This document shows positions 22,059 to 33,674 of a stretch of 64,000 nucleotides of DNA, piece by piece. The position numbers and the translations under genes are program-made. The stretch lies in the NCBI RefSeq assembly GCF_902806685.2, contig NC_048543.1, positions 5,560,106 to 5,624,105 of the forward strand. Direction: 5' to 3'. The notes beneath the pieces are model-generated. The model searched no databases. It was not told the origin of the DNA and was given only the letters and a program-made list of their open reading frames with translations. Position 1 is the stretch's first letter. Each line of letters opens with the position of its first letter. Source of the stretch: Maniola hyperantus. Lineage: Eukaryota; Arthropoda; Insecta; Lepidoptera; Nymphalidae.

Positions 22059-22064
22059 TTTATT
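22059..22064 (-). terminator. Possible polyadenylation signal of FIG4
   Basis: AATAAA on the minus strand only 10-16 bases after the FIG4 stop. It lies at the edge of a common repeat tail (GCCAAGTGCGAGTC, 22015-22056). If used, the 3' UTR is extremely short, so a later signal is also possible. Confidence 0.35.
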
Positions 22065-22074
22065 GTAACACACG

Positions 22075-25000
22075 TTACAAACTAAAATTAACGTATTGAT
22101 TGTAAAGCGCAACAGATTCCGGCGATACAACAACGTGTCCCGTGGTGCGCTGCACGTACTCGTGGTATATCTCTCGGGCGGCCTTGGTGACGGTGGGCGG
22201 GATCACGTCCACGGAGCTGTCGATCGTGAACGCGCTGCTCACTGTCATCACTATGTGTATGTCGGGCTTGTAGCTCGGGTTGGATCGACGCTCGAAGTTC
22301 ACGTAGCGTCTGTACCTAAAGAATCAAAACAAGATCAACTTGTGTAGACACTTTAGCTGCATCCCACATTCAGGCGACCTCCTCTCTATGGCGGGTGTAG
22401 CGGCCATCAGCGCCGAACAGGCCAAGAGGCGCAAATATGAAAACCTCGAAGGGAGCTGCGTATTCGTGCCTTCTGGTGTGGAGACCTTGGGGCCGTGGGG
22501 TTTGAGCTCTTTTTTAAGAAATTGCGAAAAGAGTTATCGAGTCAACCGGGGACCCGAGAGCTGGCAGCTACCTTGGTCAAAGAATTAGTTTGGCCATCCA
22601 AAGGGGTAATGCTGCCAGCATCTTGGGTACAATGCCTCGCTGCGGTGGTCTCGATGAGGTTTTAGATTTAATTTAATTTATTTTAGTTTTAATTTATTGT
22701 TGGTTTTTTAGATTTAAGTTTATTAATAGTTTATTTGTTAACCATTGATGCTAATAAATACATGTCAAATTCAGATCAAGTTAAAAAACAAATATTTTAA
22801 AAAGTTTTAAAACCCTGACTGGTTTGCACTACTGTCTTATCTTATGTATTGTCAAGAGTTCCTAAGAGCTTGCCTGGTGGCTGCTTTTTCCTGCATGTTT
22901 AGCAGTGGAAGGGCGGGCGGTGCATTTCGCATGCTGCATGTTGCACCATACAGATTCGACCTGTTTCAGCGGATTATAGCAAATTAAGCTTTTGGTTCAT
23001 TCTATATCATGGACTTCCGCAAAGTAACGCTTGCTTCTATACAATATCCTATGGGATTTTTAAAAACCTATATACACACGACCGAAGTCGCGGGCATCAA
23101 CTAGTGAACAGTAATCGATTGATATTGAATTGGTATACTACCCTGTACACCGCTTAGGTATCCCTTAAATTTTGGTAAACACTAAATCGTTGCCGTCACC
23201 ACCTATATATAACCTATAGTACGCGACAGGTCGAGATGACAATTTGGGTATGAGTCGGAGGGACGCCCCGCATATCCGCACGTCACCCACGCTCGCACAG
23301 GGTTAGCTCGGGGGCTGTGCAGGTGTTCCCTCTCCGATTGCTATCTCTACCTATCGCGTATTATAGGTTGCCTATTTAGGGATTGTCAGTGGAAAGTGGC
23401 CTCCAAATACTCACAACAACATATCCCGCTTGCAGGGCTCGTCAACTTTGATGCTATTGTAGCGTTTGATGGCCGGAAACAAGGGAGTCTCCTCCATTTC
23501 CTCAGTCTCCAGCAGTCTGGCAACCATCGTGATGGGCGATATTACGTTCTGCCTCGTGCTGGGCGTGGAGCTCGTTAGGTCGTCATCCGACGTCGAATCG
23601 CTGTTCGAACTGAATTCAATAATACAAAATTAGTCAATGGAATTTGTACCTAGAGAATGATTAAGAATAAGGTAGGTACGTTCTATTTCATGATGACCGC
23701 AGTAGTTAAGTGTACCAATAAGCATTAACGCATTTGTGTGCGTAGCGTAAACTGCGTTAAGAAGACTTAAGTGTGAGGCACACTATAACGATGTGTACAT
23801 ATATGCACTCACACAAACGTAGCTAACTGTCTTCTCGAAATAGAACAACTATAACAATATAGTTACACAGTAATAAGCACAAGATTTATTCCGGAACCAA
23901 ACATTTTTGCAGGCTGCAACTCTTTTTTGCTTGCTTGATGTTCACTTCTACTGGCCCTACAAGTGGAATGCTACAACTAAAAGAGATTTCCCCACACATT
24001 ATTTTAATTATTTTATGATGTTATTTTCTCTTCAGGACAACACGAGGTGTGGAACGGCCAATGTCACGCGAAAGGCGCTATTGGCGAGTTAGCCTTTTGT
24101 GCCAGCGCTGAGCGAAGTATGAAAGAACAGTACCTATGCCCAGACACATTCCGACAATTGTATAGAAGAGCTTACTCGCACGAGTTATGGTTAGGGTTCT
24201 TAGAGCTGGGCCTCCCCACGCCGGCCGTGCGCCCGCGCACTACGTACGGGCTCAGACTGTCCGGGGACCCGGGGTCTGGTCCCGCACTATGTGGTACATT
24301 GAGAATGAATTGACCAAACAAGAAATGCTAGAACTCACTCGCTGGAGTTATTGGACGTAGTGCTGCAGCGGCCGCTGATGACGGGGTTCTTAGAGCTGGG
24401 CCCCTTCACGCCGGCCGTGCGCCCGCGCACTACGAACGGGCTCAGGCTGTCCGGAAACCCGGGGGCCAGGTCGCGCACTGTGTGGTACATCTGACAATAA
24501 AGAAAAAGTTCTTGATAAAACGGTGCCGATATGCTCCCGAGCGATCGACTTTTAAAACTCATTAATCGTCAAGAACTCTGTCCTTGAACCTACACATTTA
24601 CTGCGAATGCGAATTTGGCAAGGCAAAATTGATATATTTGGTGATAAGACGGCAGAGATCTGGGACAACCCTCCATCTCCCATGGCCCCACCAACCTCTC
24701 GGTTATATGGGCCGAATCGCGGGAGGGCGCCCGTTCGGTACTTGCTTTTGGCATTTTCCCGAGGACAGCAGAGGTCTGTTCCGCCGCACTGTTGGTTTAA
24801 TATGTTCACTCAATGGGCGAATACATTCTCTCCGTTATCATTCAGAGCATGTTTTACCTGAAGCCAACATTATTGGACATCGCGCCGAGATCACGTAATA
24901 GTTTACAAGCATGTTCATCCATTCTCGTTGCTTATACACAAAAATGTACACGCACGAACGCATGCATACCATACAAAAAACATACCTTGAATTCGAAGCA

Positions 25001-28000
25001 CTCCATGAACACAGTGTACTCGAAGGGGCGGTTGTACTCGTGGTAGGGGTCGATCATCTCTAGAGCGCTGCTGTCGCCCTGCATGCCGATGATTTCGCAG
25101 CAAAGTTTCCTCATCTCGTTAGTTGGCCGCGGTAGGAACTTCAACACTTCATCGTCCCACCATTTTGTGAGAGATCTATAAAATTTAGCCAGATCAATGA
25201 TCTAGAATGTAACAACGAAATCTTACGATCTTATGGTTGAGCCTATGGATTAAATCCATAGGCTCAACCATAAGTTCGTAATCCGAAAGTTCGTAGGCTA
25301 AGTTGCGCTTGCACCAACCCGTTAATTGTTGAAAATTTAATACCTAAAACGGGTGTGAAATTTGTGTAGTCCACGCGGACGAATCGCGGACATAGGCTAG
25401 TACTTATTTCATAATGCCTCACCTTTTATTAGGAATATACACCATGGTCTCCGGATGGTGAAGATAGTAATCCGTGGGGTACTCCCAGATGGCGGGTCGG
25501 CCGGGGTCCGGCACGAAGAGGCCGAGGAACAGGTTCATTGTGTTCTGCTTCTCAGCGTCCGAGAACGTGTTAGAGTAGTAGCGGCTCAACGTCTGCATTA
25601 TGTCGTTGCCGTGGGACGACCACGGCGCGGTCTTACGGTATGTTTTTATTCTGTAACAATGGGGATGGTCAATGGTGCCTGTCAAAAATAAATTTATGAT
25701 CATCATCATCATCAGCCTGTGTATGTCCGCATAGGCCTTAATGATGGGTTGATCGTGATGATGATGATGATGTATTTTTGGCCTGTCGTATCAATTAGAT
25801 TGGTCTCACCTGTGAACTAGCTGAGATCCACCGTATTGCAACGCGAGGGTATCTCCGTGGTCTTCGTATAAACCTTCCAGAAGTCTGACGCAATCTGAGT
25901 CAAACTCAATCACTGGCTCTTCGATTAGACCTAACGCAAACAGCTGGAAAATGAAAATATATCTTCTGAATCAAGATATGGTTTTCAAGTACAACTTTCC
26001 AAGACTATTTTTGACACGACAAATGTAGTTTTTGTAATTTTGGTTTGACTGTATTAGACTGAGTCCACACGATCGTTTTGATGATTGGGTGATAAACGAG
26101 CATTGCGTTGCCGCTCCGGCAAAAAGTATGGCGTTGCACCGCACTACACTTTCCCACCTTGTCTCTCTGGTCCAAGGTCGATGCGCGTGCGGTTCGGTGT
26201 CGCTAGACGTCGTAATGCATCGTGTTGCATGGTACAGTGATTTCTATGCAGAATGACACACCGGCACCGCTCAGGGGCTGCACCGCCAGCGCAACGCATG
26301 TGGCTTTACTCTTAGTCTTAACCAAGGTGGTATTATAATTTTCTAAGATCTTCTAGCTTCAGTCTGGTTTTCCACAAACCTGATGCGCCAAAACACACTT
26401 GCCGATGGCAAATTGCGCTGTGTTGGTTCTGTCAGGCAGTCGCGCATGAGGCCAGTCTGCAGACGCCTGCTTTGGCGCCCTATAACCTTTGCCGCTTGGA
26501 ACATCACAAACCTGATGCGCCAAAACACATTTGCCGATGGCGAATTGCGCTGTGTTGGTTCTGTCGAGGCAGTCCACGCAGTTAACGCGCACGAGGCCGG
26601 TCTGCAGGCGTCCGCTCTGGTGCCCTTCCACTCCCATTGTTTCTCCGTAACCTTTGCCGCTGAGAAATATCCCCGTGCGACGGACGACTGTGCGGGCTAT
26701 AGCTGTTAGTCTGTAAAGGGTATGAGTAGTTAAAGTCGATGATATCTATAATCATCATCATCATGATCAACCCATCACCGGGGTACGGCCATAGTCTATA
26801 CTCTATCACACCGGCTAAGTGCCGATTGGCAGACTTCATACACCTTTGAGAACATTATGAAGAACTTCCAGGTGAGCAGGTTTCCTCACGATGTTTTCCT
26901 TCACCGTTGAAGCAAGTGATATTTAATTACTTACTTAAAACGCGCATAACTGCAAAAAGTTAAAGGTGCGTGCCCGAGATCGAATCTGCGACCTCCGAAA
27001 GGAGGCGGACGTTTTAACCACTAGGCTATCACAGCTTCTTGATACATGATGCTATAATACAACATAATAATACGTAATCAAATGTAAACCAGGTTTCCAT
27101 AACAGTTGCTAAGTTTTTAGAGAAGCAATGCTACCCTATTCCGCAGGGAACATTTTAAAAAGCGCATTACTAACATCTTTAGACCATAAAATCGGGTACA
27201 TAGCGCGATCTGTGGCATGTGTTAGTGGCGATTTCGCTTGAATGCTGTCCCGATCCGATGTGACACCATAGTTTACAGGTTTGTGTACACCATTGAATCA
27301 ACTTACTTATCAAGAACTTTGGCATCGGCGCCTTTATTCATCCTCGCCATATCCAAATGGAAGTACTGGATAGCGTTTTCGGGCGGCAGAAATTGGTTGA
27401 GGTATTTCACCGCGTTACTTATCACTTCCGTCAAAAGTGATTCGTGTTTCTTTTTCTCCCTTTTCTTCACTAAATTCAAAATCATAATCGGAGCTCCATA
27501 TCTTCTCATGAGGTTGTTGAAGTGTTTGGCGGGTATTTCGGCGAACGGGTCGCTACGGTCTATCATTATGGCGGGTTTCGGCACCATTTTCGATATATCC
27601 TGTGACCAAAAGCTAGGTATCGATCCACGCATTTGAACAAATGAACTGAATCTAAAACAACCAGAAGGTTAACGGATCAATGGATCAAAATATATAAGCA
27701 TTGAATTAGGTATACCGTTTTTTGGGAATCTACTAACTACATTACAATTTAGGGACTTGATATACGGGTTCTAACCAGAACGCTAGCAAAAGCGAAAACA
27801 GGTGATAGCACTGATGATTACTGATATTATGATACCACAAAAAGAACACGAAAAAATATCTTTAAAAATCCTTGTAAAAGTTTACGATATATTTGCAAAT
27901 AAAACATCTGTCTGACGCTGAAGGTCAATGAACGTTGCATAACTAGGCCACTCGAAGTCTTTGGCCCAAGTTTTGCACGCTATACATTGCGGGTTTGAAA

Positions 28001-31000
28001 AATGCTAAATCACTAAAACTATAAAATGAGGCAAATGGTTGGAGGTATTGGATTGTGTTTAGGTAGTATAACGATAACGCTAAGTTTTTGCTAGCGTTCT
28101 GGTTACATGCTGTATACGTCTTACAACAAAAAATATTACGAATGTTACATAAAAAATAGATTAGATATACCTGCCAGCAGAAAAAGAAGATATCATCGCG
28201 TCGTGAACGATTTGTTCAGTTTCCACTTCATTGGCGACATCGCCATGCATGTTGGCTCCTCTCTTCAAGAATCTAGTGCCAGCGTACCTATAACACAACA
28301 CAATCCAAACTAATATCACAATTCACAGAGTAAGAATATATCCTACAAAGTTCGACGAAGCCTTCTAGACAGCAATCGTGCGGTAAGTACAGCACGAAGA
28401 AGCGATCGTAACTGGCCTAAGTAGTTAGGGCCCTATGTTGAATGGTCGCCGTGGTCACATTTACCACGAGGTCAAAAGCGGCGGACTCTTTACACTGTGC
28501 TTATTAGGTTTCCGTACCCAAAAGGTAAAACGGGACCCTATTACTGACTCCGCTATCCGTCCGTCTGTTACCAGACTGTATCTCATGAACCGTGATAGTT
28601 AGATAGTTGAAATTTTCACAGATGATGTATTTCTGTTGCTGCCATAACAAAATATACTAAAAAAACAGAACAAAGTAAATATTTAAGGGAGCCCCATACA
28701 AAAAACGTGGTTTATTTTGCCCGTTTATGCTCGATATTGAGAACGGCCACAGGTAGACGCTTGAAATATTCACAGAATATTTAGTTATGTATGCAGTTTA
28801 AAAATAAATATTTAAATTAAAGTAAAACACATATTTAAGGGGGCTCCCATACAACAAACGTGATTTTTTGCCATTTTTATAGATAATGGTACGGAACCCT
28901 TCGTGCGCGAGTACGACTCGCACTTGACTGGTTTTATTAGAAATACGTGTCTTACTGTGCTAATATTGTAAATGTGATTTAGACGAAATTTGGTGAAGAG
29001 CATAGATTAATTATTTATTAGTCTCGCTGAGATTGCTTGCATTCTGGAGATGGACATAGGCTATTTTTATCTCACATTAAGATACTGTCACACATTAGGA
29101 ATGTCTACATTATGATACAGAAATTTTTCTTTTACTCACCTATTGCTTCTTCGTGCTATGAGTGTCAAATATATGGGCCTTCCAAAGATATTCAAATTGC
29201 TCTGTTCTATGAACCCATGTATGATGTACAGAATCCAGTCTGGATGCAGCTGCGAGTGGACCACAGATAATAAGTGACTGTTCCATACAAATCTCCATTC
29301 TGGCACACTCCGCACTCCAAATTCTAGTTTTGGGCCTCGTTCCCTGGAATTTAAATTAAATACAATTTTAAACTTTTTCATGTAAAATTAATTTAAAACT
29401 AAAGCTCAGGGCACATAGTAGGAATTGAACCATATATTTTTCACTACATAATCCATATCCATACTAGTATTATAAATGCGAAAATGTCTGTCTGACTGTT
29501 ACCTTTTCATTGCTCATCAGTTTATAGACAAAAAACAGCTTAAAACTTAAGTGACATAGGAACGGGTCATATTTGTTTAAGCTTAAATAAAAAATCTGTA
29601 CCCAGTTTTGTTATGCCTTTCTTGCAACTGTATTTTCCACGTCTCAAATATATCCTCATCATCTTGCATACGTCTACAAACACAATCGTCTTTATCTGAA
29701 CTCAAATTCGAATGGTACACAGCGGCTGTAACTGGCTTAGGAAACAGCGCTGGCGCCAACTTCCTAGGAGGCGCCATATTCATTTGTAACGTATGAGTGA
29801 TGTCATAACTGTAGCTATAATAAAAGTTTGTTGATAAATCAATCGCAAGGAACATTTTGACGTATCTCTGTTCGTCTGGATGCAGTGGTTTGCTGGTGTC
29901 ATTGGGAATGTAGATCATCGCTGTATCTTCTATTTTATAAATGGAGTGTGACCCAATCACAGCTATTTTACGCCTCTTTGTCACTAGTATAATGTAGTAA
30001 CCTTCCAAAAATCTTATGAACCCTGTTGGTGAAAAATATTTTTTTAAAATAATGAATAGGTACTAGCGCTATTCTATTTAATTATACAAAAGTACTTATA
30101 CTATGCAATTAAACACAAAAGTGTGTCTGTCTGTCTGCTAGCTTTTCAAGATGCATCTGTTTAACCAATTTTGACAAAATTAAGTACTGAAATATGCATC
30201 TTTGGGGTGGAAATAGGCTATTGTTGTACTGGAAAATCAGAGTTTCCATAGGGTTCTTGAAAACCTAAATCTATGTGGATGTCATCTAGTTGGTGATAAG
30301 TAAACATATTTGTTTTTTTGACATATTACAATAAAACTTAAAGCTAGCCTTATCTAATTACTATACAAATCATGCCAGTGTGGAATGGTGCCAAGAATAC
30401 TGGCTGCTTTGCCCTCCAGCGTGGAAATGCAGCCAGTTTTGAATTATAAAAGCCAGAATTTATTTGTTTGTGTATTATATTTACCTGAGATTAATTAGTT
30501 AACAATTTGTATGTAAAATCTATTTAGAATAATTGCATACAGAATTTATTTAATACAATCTTTATTATTTAGAATTTAGATAAGTACCTAATGATCGGCA
30601 TTAATGATGTAACTCTAGATTCTAGTTACACCATTAATGGCACCGATTCTAAGCACAACCTAATTTTAGAGTATTCGCACCCTCTTCTTACTATTGTAAT
30701 ATGAAAAGGACAGAAGCAGTTTGACATTTCTAAATTTAATTTTAGCACGCAGTCGCGAACCTACTGTTTAAATTTGTATTGTGCACTAAAATTTAGAGTC
30801 TTTAAATGTGAAAGTCATGTTCCGTTTCTTTTTTAGCATTGTTGAAAAGAAAAGGATGCAGATACTCTAAATTTAGTTTAGAGTAAGACAAAGGAATCGG
30901 TGCCAATATTATTATATTGTAAAGCTTTGGTCTCTTCAAACGTACTGTTATAATTAATAACTATTTTTAAGTAATCTGTTAAACAAAATTGTAATCCTAT

Positions 31001-31932
31001 TTGGCCTTATTTTAAGTCTGATATTATGTAAAATTATATTATCTGTAAAGCTGTTGATTACAAACAAATAAATGAATAAAATTAACTACACTGCCTCTAT
31101 ATTATCAACAAATCATTTGTATCAAGGTTACCAACCAACAATTCCAAAGGCAGACACAAGCTTATTAAAACCAGGCGATCGGCCGCTCCTGTTGCCAAAT
31201 CCAATCATGTTCAATAGCTGATGTATTTCCTGCTTATTGTACTCCACTTTGTCATCAACTAGTATCAGTTCTTTGGAATCTGTCCTGTCTATTTTAAGCA
31301 CACGAAACCTTGTCTGTGTGTTATTTGACCCTATTAGATAGAATCTCTGGAATAAATTATTTTGTAGTAATTTGAGACACTTGGAATCTGTTTCTAGTAT
31401 AGAATATTATAGCATGTTTTTAATTATATAGGTCGTAAAATAATCATGTACTCATAAATAAGTAGCACAATTAATAGTACAAACATATTTATATCACTGC
31501 ATGACTAAACCTGGAGTTAAGTAAAACTTATCTGTGATTAAAGTAGTAAGTAGTAGAAGGTAATTAAGTTTTGGATAAGCGTACGAACTAATAAGTAATG
31601 ATCCCAACAATATTGAGATATGGACTAGTAAGTAGTATTGGGCTGTTCCACACATGCAAAAATAGTTTTTAATCTTTATAGCACAGAAAAATCTGTAAGA
31701 GAAAATAATAATATTACGATACTCGTGACTTGAGCAATAGTTCTGTCTATTATTGCATGGGTTATATATTTTTGAAGCATTTTTGATGGACTAGGTAATT
31801 TTAAATTTTAAATACTTTTATTTAAACAGGTATCGTAAAAGTAAACAAAATACTTACTGCTTTGGTTTCATATAAAGCAATTCGTTGAATTGAACTAATA
31901 ATTGGATGAAATAAAAGATTTTGTTTCGACAT
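22075..31932 (-). CDS. FIG4: FIG4, Sac-domain polyphosphoinositide phosphatase, 13 exons
   Basis: Exons (high to low): 31932-31858, 31346-31136, 30022-29602, 29343-29140, 28287-28171, 27651-27307, 26710-26512, 25943-25810, 25650-25423, 25175-24986, 24490-24339, 23609-23415, 22315-22075. All have GT/AG borders and matching phases; the total is 903 residues, close to human FIG4 (907). Family blocks are clear: ISSIQRIALYET at the start, the Sac domain with FGNRSG, IYKIEDTAMIYIPND and GSIPSFWSQD, catalytic CX5R at Cys502-Arg508 (NCVDCLDRTN), LQYGGSQLVHR, KTAPWSSHGNDIMQTLSRYY, and the conserved C-terminal end. Family knowledge: a PI(3,5)P2 5-phosphatase acting in the PIKfyve-VAC14 complex on endolysosomes. 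Odd points: exon 7 and exon 11 each have a partial duplicate just downstream. The start Met is the first in frame after a TGACAG-rich region. Confidence 0.93.
22350..22655 (+). mobile_element. LINE C-terminal remnant (family L) in FIG4 intron 12
   Basis: The plus strand reads AGVAAISAEQAKRRKYENL, VFVPSGVETLGPWG and, near the end, IQRGNAASILGTMP-like residues (frame shifted), the usual end of a widespread invertebrate non-LTR reverse transcriptase. Further pieces lie at 40760-41092 and 42705-43125. Dead copy. Confidence 0.7.
23040..23105 (-). repeat. Piece of the CGACTTCGTCCGCGTGGA repeat in FIG4 intron 12
   Basis: CCTATGGGATTTTTAAAAACC and CGACCGAAGTCGCGGGCATC give the family signature in reverse orientation. 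Short, diverged fragment. Confidence 0.5.
23214..23367. mobile_element. GC-rich palindromic MITE, TATAGTACGCGACAGGT family, copy 3
   Basis: Starts CTATAGTACGCGACAGGTCG and ends CTATCGCGTATTATAGG. It lies 48 bases below the 3' end of FIG4 exon 12, inside intron 12, so it nearly abuts a splice donor. Confidence 0.75.
24194..24300 (-). pseudogene. Decayed partial copy of FIG4 exon 11
   Basis: About 107 bases match exon 11 (24383-24490), including GTGCGCGGGCGCACGGCCGG and CCCAGCTCTAAGAACCC. A one-base deletion puts TGA in frame after GPRTV, and the acceptor AG before ATGTACCAC is lost. It lies in the intron just after exon 11, so it is a non-functional tandem duplicate. Confidence 0.8.
25230..25274. 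repeat. Perfect 22-bp hairpin in FIG4 intron 9
   Basis: CTTATGGTTGAGCCTATGGA(TT) is followed, after one base, by its exact inverted complement. No copy of this sequence was noticed elsewhere in the window. Confidence 0.85.
26373..26495 (-). pseudogene. Decayed partial copy of FIG4 exon 7 (catalytic exon)
   Basis: About 123 bases repeat the part of exon 7 that encodes GKGY to CVLAHQ. The copy keeps RTNTAQFAIGKCVLAHQ and a splice donor CAG|GTTTGTGG, but lacks the bases for VNCVDC, so the CX5R motif is broken. Reading on past the exon 7 donor stays open through this copy and reaches its donor in the same phase. It is therefore either an intronic fossil or a 44-codon alternative extension. Confidence 0.75.
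26751..27036 (-). mobile_element. tRNA-derived SINE (family A) in FIG4 intron 6
   Basis: Minus-strand head AAGCTGTGATAGCCTAGTGG, body as in the copy at 21486, and an ATC/ATG tail. B box region is slightly changed. Possible imperfect flanking duplication around GATATCTATAAT / GATGCTATAATA. Confidence 0.8.
27772..28105. mobile_element. MITE with TAACCAGAACGCTAGCAAAA ends in FIG4 intron 5
   Basis: The left end TAACCAGAACGCTAGCAAAA is matched by the inverted right end TTTTTGCTAGCGTTCTGGTTA. A related end piece lies at 32571-32625. No coding capacity. Confidence 0.8.
28508..28935. repeat. Interspersed repeat between two GGTACGGAACCC / GTGCGAGTC ends in FIG4 intron 4
   Basis: Begins near TTTCCGTACCCAAAAGG, contains CCGTCCGTCTGTTACCAGAC and CATGAACCGTGATAG, and ends ACGGAACCCTTCGTGCGCGAG with ACTCGCACTTGACTGG. 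The most complete copy here of a very common lepidopteran repeat. A similar order is at 53620-53910. Confidence 0.6.
30332..30435 (-). mobile_element. LINE family L 3' end in FIG4 intron 2
   Basis: Minus strand shows GGAAATGCAGCCAGTATTCTTGG-like sequence and then the tail AATTAGATAAGGCTAGCTTTAAG, the same order as at 40985-41092. Confidence 0.6.
30639..30904. mobile_element. MITE, GGCACCGATTC family, copy 2, in FIG4 intron 2
   Basis: Perfect inverted ends GGCACCGATTC / GAATCGGTGCC. The body is collinear with 20163-20447. AAT lies on both sides, a possible short target duplication. Confidence 0.85.
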
Positions 31933-32154
31933 TTTTGAATAATTTTACCAGGCTATAATTATTTTATTAAAGTCTAAGCAATTACAACTATTTTATTTAA
32001 CACTTTCACGTTTCACAAATGTTTTCGATTATCCTATTTTTAAATCTTAGTTTCCTAATCAATAAACTGTAATTATTAATAATTTGTTTTATTCAGAAAT
32101 TGAATAATTAATTTTCCGAACACCTATAAATGTCCAAAACAATTTGAAACACTC

Positions 32155-32215
32155 GACACTGACAGTTAAAAGATAAGTCACTCCCTTGTCACTGTCAGTC
32201 GCTGTCAGTTGACAC
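32155..32215 (-). promoter_or_regulatory. TGACAG/CTGTCA cluster upstream of FIG4
   Basis: GACACTGACAGTTAAAAG, GTCACTGTCAGTCGCTGTCAG and TTGACA lie about 225-285 bases upstream of the FIG4 ATG. The wording and spacing resemble the synaptojanin upstream cluster. A regulatory role is inferred. Confidence 0.3.
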
Positions 32216-32389
32216 TTTTTTAAATTACTTTAAGGCTCTGGGTTCTCACTCTTTTGAACCTATGGCATTTTTAACTCATCACAGAAATAAATAAAATTCA
32301 AATAAGAGTCGTGTTCATTTGCTTCTCTTTGTGAGCATGTGGTGATTCGTGTCTGGATTCGTGCATGCACAGTTGCTTAAAGAAGCAAA

Positions 32390-32564
32390 TATAAGTCCCG
32401 CAAATTGCTATTGCGCTGGAACCATTTCTCATTAACATCGAAATGACGTCATTTTGACGTCAGCCGAAATAAAACATAGTACCTACAATCAGCTCGAAAC
32501 TTTTGTCTAGTGCTGACATCACTAAAATGGTGGCCACGCGCATTAGCAATTTGCGGGACTTATA
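32390..32564. mobile_element. MITE, TATAAGTCC family, longer copy
   Basis: TATAAGTCCCGCAAATTGCTA at the left and its inverted copy TAGCAATTTGCGGGACTTATA at the right are perfect. The centre has AATGACGTCATTTTGACGTCA. See 1760-1886 for the shorter sister. Confidence 0.85.
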
Positions 32565-32631
32565 CAGGTTTAACCAGAACGCTAGCAAAATTTGCGTTAT
32601 TGTTATACTATCTAGAAACACAATCCAATCT

Positions 32632-32820
32632 GCGACTGTCTGACTCCACTGACTGCGACTTCCTAATCGACTGACTGCGTCTGTCTAACAGATTGACTGC
32701 AACTGCCTGATCGCAATCAGCCGGTCAGACAGTAGCAATTATAGAAATTGCTACTGTCTAATCGGCTGATTTGCTGACTGCAACTATCTCGGCGACTGAC
32801 TGTTTTTGATCGACTGATGG
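32632..32820 (+). repeat. Degenerate minisatellite of GACTGACTGCAACT-like units
   Basis: About 190 bases made of variants of CTGACTGC(G/A)ACT and TAATCGACTGACTG. An inner inverted part (GACAGTAGCAATT / AATTGCTACTGTC) lies near 32729-32757. No coding sense. Confidence 0.7.
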
Positions 32821-33084
32821 GTTTATTCTGTGGGTTTATTTCACATCATTTTATTTGTGTGCTTATGGAGCGTCATAGTGTTGTGTTTAATATTAGAGAC
32901 TAGCGAGCAGCGAGTGAGAACTTGCGAAAAGAAAAGCCAAAATCCACCGCGCTCACCAAGTGCAGAGATTAGTAGATTTCACACACATTTGAGAACATAT
33001 TGGACTTTCAGGCATTCAGCTTTCCTAATGACGTTTTCTAGTAGCTACTAGCTACTTTGAAAGGAATATTTTTATTCACACTGT

Positions 33085-33295
33085 TGATGCCCGCGACTTC
33101 GTCCGCGTGAATTAAGGTTTTTCTAAACAAAAATCCCGTGGGAACTCTTCAATTTTCCGGGTTAAAAATTAGCCTATGTCCTTCCCCGGGATGTAAGCTA
33201 ACTCTGTACTAAATTTCATCAAAATCAGTTGGGCCGTGAAAAGCTAGCAGACAGACAGACACACTTTCGCATTTATAATATTAATTTGGATAATT
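33085..33295 (+). repeat. SINE/LINE-tail repeat (CGACTTCGTCCGCGTGAA, CCGTGGGAACTC form)
   Basis: The order CGCGACTTCGTCCGCGTG, ATCCCGTGGGAACTC, TTTCCGGG, TAGCCTATGTCC, GCCGTGAAAAGCTAGCAGAC and TTTCGCATTTATAATATTA is that of copies at 56685 and 60270. Class uncertain. Confidence 0.65.
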
Positions 33296-33674
33296 TGTAT
33301 ATAGTGCAACGCTCTTGAATATTTTAGAAGTAGTCATTACATCATGCCAGTGTACGTTAGGTATGCAAATGTTTAGAATCCTAATGCAAATGAAGCCCAA
33401 CCGTCCTACTTGCTCTGTTATCGCATATGTCAAGGCCGGCCTTCCACCTTCGTTATTTGATAAGCGTATCTAATGACATTAGAGCCGAAGAACACAAGAC
33501 AATGAGGGCAATACTATACGTTAGTATTTTCGTCAATAGCTTATGTATGTTAATTTATTTTGTGAGGTCTCGATGATAATGTACAGCTATATTAAGGTCT
33601 TACTGATATGGAAATTAAAGTCGATAATAATAAATTGGGTGATACTTACGTTTTTGACGATTTCGTGATTATAG

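Noticed and set aside
24047..24313. Plus-strand frame of 88 codons over the FIG4 exon 11 copy
   Set aside because: It is antisense to the decayed exon duplicate and has no independent support.
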